Source: Monocercomonoides exilis
Taxonomy: Eukaryota > Preaxostyla > Oxymonadida > Polymastigidae
Length of the DNA stretch: 64,000 bases
Reading direction: 5' to 3'
Assembly: GCA_001643675.2 (NCBI GenBank)
Contig: LSRY02000016.1
Location: forward strand, 868,001 to 932,000
Below the pieces are notes generated by a model. It did not search any database. It was not told the origin of the DNA and worked only from the letters and a program-made list of their open reading frames with translations. The position numbers were made by a program, and so were the translations under genes. The stretch's first letter is position 1, and each line of letters starts with the position of its first letter. Of the stretch, positions 12,704 through 24,200 are shown in pieces.

Positions 12704-13232
12704 CTTTGTTTGTCTGAAAATTCTTTGTGATTGTGTGGTATATAATTTATCCAAGTTTTCTGTTCATTCATCAATCAATCGAACTAACATTTTGATGTGG
12801 ATTTGTCAGACAGTTCAATGGGGATGGGTTATTGCCAGCTCATTTTACTTTCAAGCTTGAACACTTTTGTTGATAAAGTGTTCTTTTTTGAAAAGAAACA
12901 AAAAACCGATTATTGTGATTTCATATCAAAACGAATTTCTTGTCCGCGAACACACAAATGTTTTCAAATTTTGGAGGCGTACACAAACAACAAAACTTTT
13001 TTTTCCCCCTTTCAATTCTTTTTTATCCTTGAAATAGAAGTCTTAATTTTTAATTTTTATGAAGAAAAGAATTGAAATTTTCCATATAAATTATTGAATA
13101 ACTGAAATTTCGAGACACAATTATTAAAAAAAGAAAGAATGCAAAATACACAAACAAATTAAATTTCAATGTACAAAAAATTTTAAATTCATAAATACCA
13201 ATTTTTAAATCGAAGATCAAATTCACAGCAAT
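12560..13232. other. Intergenic region with a TA microsatellite
   Basis: Spacer between the beta-helix gene start and the RABL6-like stop. It holds the beta-helix promoter side and the RABL6-like 3' flank. No further gene is visible. Confidence 0.5.
12673..12701. repeat. (AT)n microsatellite
   Basis: About 14 uninterrupted AT units just upstream of the beta-helix gene. Confidence 0.9.
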
Positions 13233-16200
13233 TCATTTCTTTGCTTTATCATCTGATGCTTTCTTTGTTTTATGAGCTTTTTCCTTCAGCTTTTCAACTC
13301 CGAGTTCAACAATAATATCATCGCCTTCCACCATTGGCTCCAGCAACGTCTTTCGCTTGTGCCTTTTCCGTTCGTCTTTCTCAATTCCGTCTTCTTCACT
13401 TTCTTCATTCAGATCTGCTTGCCTTGCAGTCTTTGCTTCTCCCTTTTTGGATGTTGCATTCGACTTCTTCTTACCTGATGATGATGATGTGATGAAACTG
13501 TCTTCTCCATCGAATGTCTCCAGAAACGTGTCAATTGTTGTTTCGCTTGTAATCCTCTGTATTTCAATGTCCTGCCTCATCTTCTTCTCTTCTTCTGCTT
13601 TCCTTCTCCGCTCTTCTGCCAGTCCTTTCTTCAGAAGCTCATCCTCTGACACCCTCTTTCTGCTGCTTCGTGTCTTTCTCTCTTTGTCTCCTTCTCCGCT
13701 TTCATTCCTCCCACTCTGATAGATGTGCGTGGCAAGCTTTCTCTGCTCCTCTGTCTTATCCAAAGACGATGCTGCAGATGATGATGATGAAAGAGGAGGA
13801 GGTGGCGGAGGCACTTGACGAGGTGCAGTTGGCTGAACGGGAGGATGCAAAGAAGGAGGCAGCGGTGGGGCAACGTGAGAATTGCGATGGAAAGCTCCAA
13901 AGAATGACGACAGACCAGAAGGTTTTTCTGATTTGAGACTTTTGCTTCCTGTTAAAGGTGGCTGTGGTGTTGCTTTTTCAGATGGAGTTGATGAAGGTGG
14001 CGACTGAATAATGAAAGGAGAATCAGCTTTCTGTGCTTTGCTAGCCGATGCTGCTTCAGCAGAATGTGCTGAAGAAGAATCTGCAGTCGATTCCGTTGAA
14101 GAAGAAGAAGCTGCTGAATCAGAGCAAAGGATGATTGGAATATTCACAGGCGGAAGTGCTGCTCGTTCTCTTTTGAATGCTGGTGTGCTGTCGCTTCTGC
14201 CCTCAGAATCGTCTTCTGATTCGTCTCTGTGTTTCCTCTTCGAACTGTCTTTGTCTCGTTTGTGGCTGTGGTGTGACTTGCGATGACTACTTTCCTTCGA
14301 CTCTTTCTTCGCTTCCCTCTCAGCTGAAGTGTGTGTGCGGTGCTTGTGATGCTTCTTGCTGTTATCCTCCAATACCTCATGCTCACCTTCGATGTTCTCT
14401 TCTTCACTATCGTTTATCTGAGGCTTGATTTCTTTCTCTTTCTCTTTCTCTTTCTCTTTCTCCTTCTCCTTCTCTTTTGATTCATGCCTCTTTTTTGAAT
14501 GTGCGTGATGATGTTTGTGTTCATGAATATGCTCTCGTTTATCTTTTTGCATGTCATCTCCAATTAAATCAATTTCTTTTTCTGGTTGTTCTGTTTCTTC
14601 TTTAATCTCTTCCTTTCTCTCCCTTTTCACATCCTCTTTTGTTTCTTCATCATCTTCTTCATCCTTGTCTTCATCATTTACTTTTGATTCTTTAAATTCT
14701 TCTTCTTCCTCTTCCTCCTCGATTTTTGTATCAGAAATTCTTTGTTCCTTCACTTTTTCTTTTTCCTTCATTTTTTCCTTTCCTTTTTCCTTTTCCTGCT
14801 TCTTAGCACTTTCTCCCTTTCTGTGGCGCTTTTCAGCCTGAACATTGACAATAAGTGTGAAATCATCAGGATCTGCCTCATCTTCCATCATTTGCCTCGT
14901 TTTTCCTATTTCTCGTTCTGTTGACTCATTTTTATTTTCTCTATCACTTTCACTTTCATTTTCACTTTCTATTACCCGCCTTTTTATTTCTGATGATTCA
15001 TCACTTCTTTCTTCTTTTTGTTGTTTGGAATCAGATTTTAGCTTCTGTGATTTCACTTTTTCGTGATTTTTCCGTTGTTTTGATACGGACGTATTTTCAT
15101 TTTCATGTTCAGTTTTTATTTCAGATAAATTTTCTGTTTTTGTTTTTTCTCCTTCATATTCCTGCTGTTCAGGTTCCTCCTTTTCTTCATCTTGCAAGTC
15201 CATCTTCTTTCTTTTTTCTGTCTTTCTCTCTTTCTGTTGCTTTTTTATCAGATTTTCGTCTTCTGACGAATCTCGTGAATGCTTTTGAATTATTTTATTA
15301 TTATTATTATTATCAGCAGAAGAATCACTATCATTCTCCTCTTTCTCCTCTTTCTCCTCTTTCTCCTCTTTCTCCTCTTTCTCCTCTTTCTCCTCTTTCT
15401 CCTCTTTCTCCTCTTTATCATCATCTCTTTGCTTTTCACTGTATTCTTTATGTTTTCTTTCGCCACTTTCATCAAAGTTATCTTTCAATTCTTCATTTCC
15501 CCCTTTCCCTTTGCCTTTCTCTCTCTTTTCGTTCTTTTCATTTTTTTCATTCTTTTCTTTAATCTTTCTCTTTCCCAATTCCTTTGAATGTGCTTTTCTT
15601 GATCTGCTTTTTTCATTTCGTTTTTTGTGCATTTTTGATTCTTCTTTCAATTCTTTGTTCATTTCATCTTCTCCATCCTCTTCAATCTTTTCATCGTTTA
15701 CCTCTTTTTCCTTAGTCTTGTCATCTTCAAGTTCATTGTCAATCTTTTCTTGTTGGATTGAGTCAATATCTTCTTCATTCTGTTCTTTATCTGTTACAAT
15801 CCGTATTTCTTCTTTCTTTGAATTCGCAGGTTCATTTGCTATTTTCTCGACTTTCTCGCTTTTCTTTGATTTTTCTTCTTTCTTCTTTCTTTTCTTATCC
15901 TTTTTCTGAATGGAAGAAGCAACTGATTTTTCCTCCTCTTTTTCGATCTCTCCAATTTCATCATCTTTTTGTTCATTCTTTTCTTTTAATTCACTTTCTC
16001 TGTGTTTTTGTTCATTCATTTCGTTTGCATCCAAACTTTCTTCTTTCCCATTTTTCCTCTTTTTTTCTTTCCTTTTTTTGCTCTTCTCTTTCAATTCAAC
16101 TGATTCCACATCGACTTTCAATGATTCTTTCTCTTCTGAAGCTTCAATCTCTTTCACTTTCTCCACTTTCTGTGACACTTCTTTCTCATCATCATGTTTC

Positions 16201-19200
16201 TCATCTTCTTTTGTCTCGGGTCTTTCTTCATTGTCTGAATCTGATTCTTTCTTTGAAAGAGAAGCAGTTTGAAGTTGTTCGTCTTTTATTGCTTCATTTT
16301 CATCATTTTTCTCTTCTTTGCTTTTTGTGTTGTTCTTTTCTGTCGCTTCTTCTTTCTTCTCTTTGATTGATGATGACTTCTCAACATAAACATTAGCATC
16401 AACATTCCCATTAAACTGAATGAAATCATCTAAATCTTCTTCTTCTTTTCCGTCAGTTGTGCTTGAAGATATTTCTTTTTCTTGTGTCAATTGAATTGCT
16501 CCCTGCGAAACGTTAGTTTCGTTTTGAGGGTTTTCTTTTTCGGCTTTATCTGAATCATCACATACAGTATAATTTTCTTTATTCTTCTTCTTTGATTTTT
16601 CATCTGAACTGCTCAAATCGTTGTCTTTTTCTGTGTCTTTCTCGTTTTTAATAATCAAAGCACCGCTTTCCTCTCCATCATCCTCAGATTCTGTAGCATA
16701 TTTCTCAATGTTATGAGATTCTTTCTCTTTCGCATCTTTTGTTTCAATGTGTTCTTTTGAAGGAAACTCACTTGCATCATCTACTTTATCGAAATTCTTC
16801 ATGATTTCTTCTGATAAATTGGATGAGCTTTGTTTAATCTCCTTCTTTTTGGCTTGCTCGTCAATTTCTGGTTCAATTGTGCTGTCAAGATGCAGTTTTT
16901 GATGCTCTTCTATTTCATCTTCAAAATCGCTTTCTAATTTTTCTATTCCATTTTTCTCTTTCTCTTTCTCTTCTTTTTTCTCTTCGTCTTTCTCCTTCTC
17001 CTTCTCTTTCTCTTTCTCCTTCTCTTTCTCCTTTTCCTTCTCTTTCGCTTTTGCTTCTTCATTTCTGGGTTCAATTTCTTCTTTTGTCTCCTCTTCTTCA
17101 GAGCTTTCACGATGTTTTCTTTGTATTTCTTTATTACTTTTTTCATTGGTAATCCTGATATCCAGTTCGATGAGGTTGTCATCATCATCATTTTCTTCTT
17201 CCTTCTCATCTTTGTTGCAATTTGTTTCATTGGATTCGGATGCTTTGCTTTCAACTTTCGAAGAAGAAATCTGTTTCATCTGCAGAAACTTTGCAAGTTC
17301 TGCTGTGATGTCATCATCTTCTTCATTATGGTCTGCTTCTCTTTTTTGTTCTTCGTTTTTATCTTTTTCTTTTTCTTTTTCTTTCTCTTTCTCTTTCTCT
17401 TTCTCTTTCTCTTTCTCTTTCTCTTTCTCTTTTTCTTTCTTTTTCTCTTCACCTTCATCTTTTAACATGCCAGTTTTATTTGAAGATATCTCTTTACTGA
17501 ATTCAATCATTTGCTCTTCTCTTTCCTTTGGATTATCTTTAGATTTCTCTTCCTGATCATCTTCGCTTGCTTCATCATCTTCCGATTTCTGTTCTTTTTC
17601 TTTGGATTTTGTGTGTTTGTCATATTCATCCTTGACGTCTCGTTTAATTTCCTTCTTTTTCTGTTGTTCTGCTTCTTCTGAAGAACTTTCGCTTTCTTCG
17701 CTGTTTTCTTCTTCTTTTTTCAAAATCTTCTGTTTCTGTGACACGTCTTTGTTGGCTTTGTTTGGTGAATTCTTTGAATTTTTCACCATTTTTTCATCAT
17801 TCTTTGAATGTTCTTTGATTTCTTCTTCTTCTTCTTCTTCTTCATTATCTTCTTTTTCTCGTTTTATCTTTTCCTTCTTGTCAGTTTTATATGTTTTCAA
17901 ATCATCATCATCATCATCTTCTTCTTCCTCTGAATGCTCTGTTTTCTTCTTCATTTTCTGCTTTTTATCATTTGCCTGAATCGCTTTCTTTTTCTTCTCA
18001 TTTGAACTTCCTTTCAATGAACGAGATGATTCAGATGAGCTTTTCATTGAAGATGAACTGAAATCATCTGCTTCAGAGCTGTCTGCTGAAGAAGACAATC
18101 GACTTCTTTTGCTTCGTCCTCTTCTTTTTGCCTTTTGTGAAGTGGAATTTTTGTTTCGCGAATGGAATTGAGGTTGAAGTGAATTGTGATGTGAAGGAGA
18201 AGATTGAAGTGAATGCGAAGGAGACGGAGATGTTGATGATGATGATGATGATGAAGGAGAGGAAGAGGAAGAAGAAGAGGGAGATGAGGAAGGAGAAGAG
18301 GAAGAAGAAGAGCGTCTTCTTGAACGTGATGGGGTGCGAATAGCAGCAGCAGAAGAAGAAGAAGACGAAGAAGACGAATGAGACGCAGAGGATGATGATG
18401 GAGATGGTGAATCGCTTCGTCTGCGTCTGTGAAGCGGCTGTTTGTGCTGTGAAGAATCCGATCTCTTTTCAGAAGAAACAGCACCTATTTTTATCTTCAT
18501 TGAACTCTCTTTTTGCATTTCACTGTCTTTTCTGTGCTCATTTTCTTTCTTTTGCTTCTCAGAATGTTTTGATTCTTCTGAATGTATTTTGTTCCTTTTC
18601 TTTTTCTCCTTTGGATGTGTTGAACTTTTCGAATCACTTTCTGTTGATGATGATGAATTGTCATCTTCACTTGGAGGGTCACTCTTCGAAGGAGATGATG
18701 AAGTGGGTTCTCTTTCTTTTGAAGAAATTCTGTTTCGACTGTTTCTGTCTTGTTTCTTCTTTTCTGTTTTAATTTTGTCTTTGTTTTCATGTTTTTGCGT
18801 TATTAATAGCTCATTTGAATTCAAGTTTTGATGCCTTTTATGTTTCTCATCTTCCTCCTCCTCTTCCTCTTCCTCTTCGTTTTTCTTTGAAGATAATTCT
18901 TCTTTTTCTTTTTCTTTTTCTTTTTCTTTCTTCTTCTCTTTCTTTTGGCTTTTCTCAATTTTTATTGCTTCTTTGACTTTCTGAAATAAAATCTCTTTTT
19001 CTTTCTCGTCAAGTTTCCCATCTTTCAATTTTTGGCTTAACTCATCTTTTTCACTTGCTTTCCTGTCCATCTGCTGCTTCAATGCAATCTGCAACGCCTC
19101 CTTCATTTTCCTCTTTTTTTCCTTCTTCAACTGTTTTTTATCCATTTTGGTTATTTCTTCTTCACTTCCTCCTCTTTTCCTCTCTGAAATCGTCCCATCT

Positions 19201-20910
19201 GCTGTGATTGTTATTGCTTCATTGCTTTTTTCTGTGCTTGACAAACAAACTGCAACTTCTTTCTTCTTCGGAGGATGAAGTGGATCAAAGCCAGAAGAAG
19301 CAGAAGAAGTTGTAAGTGTTGCTGCTTGTTCAGAATCAGCTGTAACATTTGCTTCTTTTCCTTCTTTTCCTTCTTCTCCTTTTTCTTTCTTTCTATCAGC
19401 AGAAGAATTGGCTTTTTCATCAGTTGCTTCAGATGCACTTGTCTCTCTGAGCTGCTTCAGTCTTTCCAAATAAGAATTCTTCAGAACGAACTTCTTTGCT
19501 GGATGCTTTTGCGAAGTGCTTTTCAAAGACCCGTCTGCTTGTTCGTTCTCATTCTCATTTTCATTCTCAGGCGACGAAAGAGATGCCTTTGACGTTGACA
19601 TAGCAGAAATCTCTTCATTTGCCCGTGCAGATGAAGATGCCTGTGAAGTTGCGTTCTGAATGGTTGGAGTGGCTTTTCGTGAAATGTCCTTGTTTGACGG
19701 CGACGAAATGAGTGTTGGTGAATTCTGTGTTTGGAGTGAATGAAGCGAGGCAAGCGATGCAGACTGGCTCAACGGCGAGCCAACTGAGGATAAAACAGAA
19801 GATGATTGTGAAGGAGATAGATTGGGTGTCTGAGGAGTTGAGGAAAGAGGAGGAAATGAATTATCTGAATCAGCTGTTTGCATCGTTTTCTTCTCTTCCT
19901 GTTTGGCTTTCTCCTTCTGTTCTTTCTGCTCCTTTTGCTGCCGCTGCATCTGCATGCGCAGAAGAGACCGCTCTCTCTTTTTAACGAGGTCTTCAATTAT
20001 TTTCTTCTGCTTCTCTTCAGAGTCCTTGTCCTGAAGCCACTTCTGGAAGTTCTCAACAGACGTCTCACGAGATTTTTTGAGAAGGGCTGTCTGCATTGCT
20101 ATCTCATTCTCGCGCATCCGCATGATCTTTCTCTCTTCGATAAGAATCTTTTCGTGTAAAAAGCACATCGACAAGAAGGAAAAGATTTCATTCAATCCGA
20201 AGCCCATTTTCAGGCTTCCATATATAACTGGAACAGAAGGATGAGAAGAAGAAAAAAGTTGAACTTGTGCCTTTTCAATCATCGTTGTTGATTCAAGGTC
20301 AACAAAATTTATGAAAATTAGCGATGAAGTTGTTTTGGGAACATCTGAAATCTTCTTTATTACATATTCCCAGCTTTGTTCAGAAGATAGGCTGCATAGA
20401 AATATAGCTGCATGAGCGTTCTGATAAACATTTATCGTTGTAGAGTCAATAGACGGAGCTGAAGTTGTCTTATCGTCCTTTTCGTTCTGCGAAGGAAAAG
20501 CAACATCAACAACATCCCAAATCTTATACGCAAAATAATGTTAAAAGCAAAATATCAAAAATGAACGCAATACCTCTAAAATATGTTTTTCTTTCTTTCC
20601 CACTTCGAAAATTTATAAGCATTCCTCATTTAAAAGAAATATTGTTTAAAAATGTCAGCAAACGTCTTTCGCTAATGTCAAACGATTGGCAGGCAATCGA
20701 TGACGTTGGAACATAAAATCTTGAAAACGGAATATTTTGCAAAATTCTGTACAACTGAGTCTTTCCAACTCCTCGTTGTCCCCTGATAACAAGCTTCATT
20801 GAATAAGTTTCAGCTGTTGCTTTAAACTGAAGCGTTCCTACATGATCCACTACTGAATCATGGATTACCAAATCGTTTTTAGGCTGCTTTTTCTTTAAAA
20901 AAGACAGCAT
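13233..20910 (-). CDS. RABL6: RABL6-like small GTPase with giant charged tail (2521 aa)
   Basis: Exons 20664-20910, 20574-20602 (29 nt) and 13233-20522 (introns 61 and 51 nt) close in frame at 2522 codons. The first about 200 residues follow RABL6/RBEL1: MLSFLKKK start, YSMKLVIRGQRGVGKTQLYR with P-loop GQRGVGKT, FYVPTSSI at the switch I position, and IWDVVD at the switch II strand. The usual NKxD base-recognition motif is weak (INFVDLE), as in divergent Rab-like proteins. The remaining about 2,200 residues are Lys/Glu/Ser low complexity with KEKEKE and EEK arrays, predicted disordered, then a Pro patch and a short C-terminal segment (TIDTFLETFDGEDSF). RABL6 proteins are about 730 aa elsewhere and also carry charged tails, so the arrangement is kept but greatly enlarged. 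There is no C-terminal prenylation Cys. Confidence 0.85.
15336..15416. repeat. Nine perfect 9-bp units inside the RABL6-like tail
   Basis: The unit CTCCTCTTT is repeated nine times without change. On the coding strand it is pure purine and encodes Glu-Glu-Lys arrays. Confidence 0.95.
17362..17450. repeat. 89-nt homopyrimidine tract inside the RABL6-like tail
   Basis: Only T and C on the plus strand, largely TTTCTC units; it encodes alternating Lys-Glu. Such a homopurine-homopyrimidine mirror repeat could form triplex DNA. Confidence 0.9.
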
Positions 20911-21251
20911 ATAAAATTAGATAGCCTATAAAAAGCTATTTTTAATTATTGATCATAAATACCTCAATAATTTCAAGTTGAACTCGATAATAAAGAACAA
21001 TTTGCAAAAGATGATCAAATATTATATATGAATGCTAAATAAGACAAATTTGATTGTTCACATTTTTGATCAATTGTGACCATATTGTTTCATCATTCCT
21101 AACCTTTTTTGATATTCGTGTTAAAGAAGTGTAGGATTTGCAACAACGCTACGTTGAAATGTTTACTTGTTATAATCATTTTTTATTTGATAACATTTAT
21201 TGAAATTTGATATTTTAACCTTTATCAATTCAGAATATTTTCATTTGCTAA
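20911..21251. promoter_or_regulatory. Shared head-to-head promoter region, RABL6-like / cyclase
   Basis: 341 bp of AT-rich sequence between two divergent start codons. It must contain both promoters; no motif is recognised. Confidence 0.45.
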
Positions 21252-24200
21252 ATGCATCGTATCCCTCAGCAACGAGGTTCTTTTAATGCAAATGTGCACT
21301 ACATACATGTTGGAATTTTGAAACTTGTTTCCAGTTCTTCAAATGAAAAAGAATTTCGAATTACAGAGAAACGAACAACAATTGGAAGAGGATCATCAGC
21401 TAATATTCGCATTATTGAAAGAGAAATTTCCAAAATTCATGCTGTAATTTATAAAAAAGGAAAACATTTTTATATAAAGGATTGCCACAGCTTGAATTCA
21501 ACAACCGTAAATTCAAAACGAGTCTCAATTTATGAAACTGTTGATAAGTCTGGTCAGAAAATTCAAGAAAGTAAAAAAGATATGAGCCCAATTGATAGAT
21601 CGGAAGATACAATGGGAGAACCGCTTGCATCTGGAGATAAAATTGCATTTGGAACATGCTTTGTCACTTTTCAGATCACAACAGAAGCTGTGGAAATGAC
21701 TGATCCGACAGATCCTCGCCAAACAATGAAAGTCGAAGAAGGATTGAACGTAAATACACAAGAAATGGATTTTCCGCCAAGTTCTCAGATTACCGATGAA
21801 TATTCTCTTCGAGCAGATTACGATAAATTAAGAATAGCATATTTATTCAACAGGCAAGGCTTTGATATGGATATCGAAAGCATGACTCCGAAAGCAATAG
21901 TGTGTCTCTTTAATACGATTATGTTATATTTTACACATTCAATTAATTCTATTTAAACATTTTTCATCATCATTATTATTTCTATGAAAAAAATAGAATG
22001 TGCTGTTCAAGCTGTTTCCTCGAGCGGACCACATTGTTGTTCTGATTGTCGAAGAAGGGCAGAAGAAGATGCGGATGATCGCCGAGCGGTACCGCAAGCG
22101 GAAGCGGGACAGCCGGCTGACGCTGAGCGAGGAGAGCGACGAAGACAGCGGCCGAGGCAAGAAGAGGGGAAGAGGCAGAGGTGGATTAGAGGAAGGAGGG
22201 AGCGAAGACAGTATCAGCAACATCCTCAGCAATAACAACAACAACAATGGAGATGAGGAAGTCAGCGAATCAGACGAGGAGAACGCAGAGGAAGACTTCG
22301 AGCACGAGAAGTTCACGTTCTCTGAGGCGCTGGTGGAGTATGTGCGGAGGCAGAAGCAGGTGATTCTGTCTTCTGACCGGCAAGCCGACGACCGCTGGAC
22401 GATGAGCAAGTCGATTGCGTGTGCAAGTGCACGCTCCACACTCGCTGCGCCGCTGATCGGCGGAGGGGAAGTTGTGGGCGTGGTGGTGCTGGACTGTGCA
22501 GAGCGCGATGCCTTTCAGAAGAAAGACCTGTCGCTTCTGCAGTCAGTGGCAAACCCCATCGGCAAAGTGGTGTCGAATCAGAAGCTACTTGCACGAATTG
22601 TCAAGGAGGAGAAAGAGCAAGAGAGCCTCCAGCGGTTCTTCCCACAGCAGGTGATGAAGCGGATCCTGCGTGAGAACCCGCTGCTGACGCACCGCAGCTG
22701 CATCGAGGCCAAACACGCCACGATCTTCTTCGCAGAGCCGAAACGTGTGCTCCCTCGCTCCGCCGCGCATTCGCCTGCGGAGCTGTTTGGCTTTCTGAAT
22801 GACTACTTTGGGAGGATGGTGGAGTGCATCTTCGAGTTTGACGGGGTGCTGGACAAGTACATCGACGACATCATCATGGCGACGTGGGGCGGGCAGCTGC
22901 TGGAGGAAGAGAAGGAGATGCCGAGCGAGATGATCACACTGAAGAGCGTCAAAGCAGCACTGAAGTGCAGACAGCAGCTGTGGCTGTGGGACAAAGAGCG
23001 GAAGGAGAAGTGGAAGGAGAAGATGAGGGTGTGGACAGCTGCGAAGCAGGAGAGAGAGAAGAAGCTGAAGGAGCTTGCGAGGCAGCGGAGAAAAAGGAGG
23101 GAAAGCAGGAAAAATGGAAGCGCCAGCGAGAAAGATGCGCTTCCAGGTGCAGATGCTGACATTGAGGTGGACATTCCAATGCCGCCATGCCCTCCTCCCT
23201 TCCAGCCGTTCAGCATTGGAATCGGCATCAACACGGGACATGCAATTGCTGGGTTTCTGGGAGCAACCACCAGAATGGAGTACACGATGATTGGAGATGC
23301 AGTGAACCTTGCCTCTCGTCTGTGTTCTGCTGCTGAGCCGCACCAGATCTTGATCAGCGAAGGCACAAAAGAGCAGATCGAAGGGTTGCTGAGTGTGAGG
23401 GATCTGCCAGAGCTGCCGTCGGCGGCAGGAAGTGTGATGTCGGGAAGCAGAGGTGACGATTTAGAGACAGAAAGAGAGAGGAACGAGAGGGAGAAAGACG
23501 AGGTGGAAAGAGAAGACACACCGAATGAGCTGTGTCGGACAGATCTGAAGCTGAACTCGATGAATCTGCTAGCGACGTCCCGGAACACGGAGCAGCAGTG
23601 CTACGAGCAAGGCGAAGACATTCTTGTGATTGAGGTGCCGGCAAAGAGTCTGAAGGGGTTCAAAGAAAAAGTGCGTGTGTTTGAAGTGGAGTATGGATGC
23701 AGAGTGAGGCATCCGCGCAGAAGGCATTCGATCATGTCGTACAGGAGCAACAGAGGAGAACTTGCGGACACAGCGTCTGAGACGAACTCGTACCTCACCA
23801 GCCCAACCTCCTCCAGCATTGACTCTCCATTCTCGGCTTCGATACGCCCGCCATCATTTTCTTCGGCTTTTCCTTCTTCTTCTACTGCTCACGCAACATA
23901 TTCTGGTTCCTCTCATTCATCTGCTGTTTCGCCGCCAGCAACTGCCCTGCCTTCTCCCACAAACCCGTCTGCTACATTTCATTTCCCCAGCCCTTCTTCT
24001 TCTTTACCCTCGACCCCCTTATCATCAGCTTCCTCTTCTCCTTCCACTTCTTATATCTCTGTTCCACATACATCTCACCCAAACAATTCTTCTTCTTCTT
24101 CTTCTTCACATTCATCTTCCTCCTCTTCCTCTTCCTCTTCCTCTTCTTCCCGTCCTCATTCCCGTCCTCATTCGCATTCCATTCCTTCATCTGATGGCTC

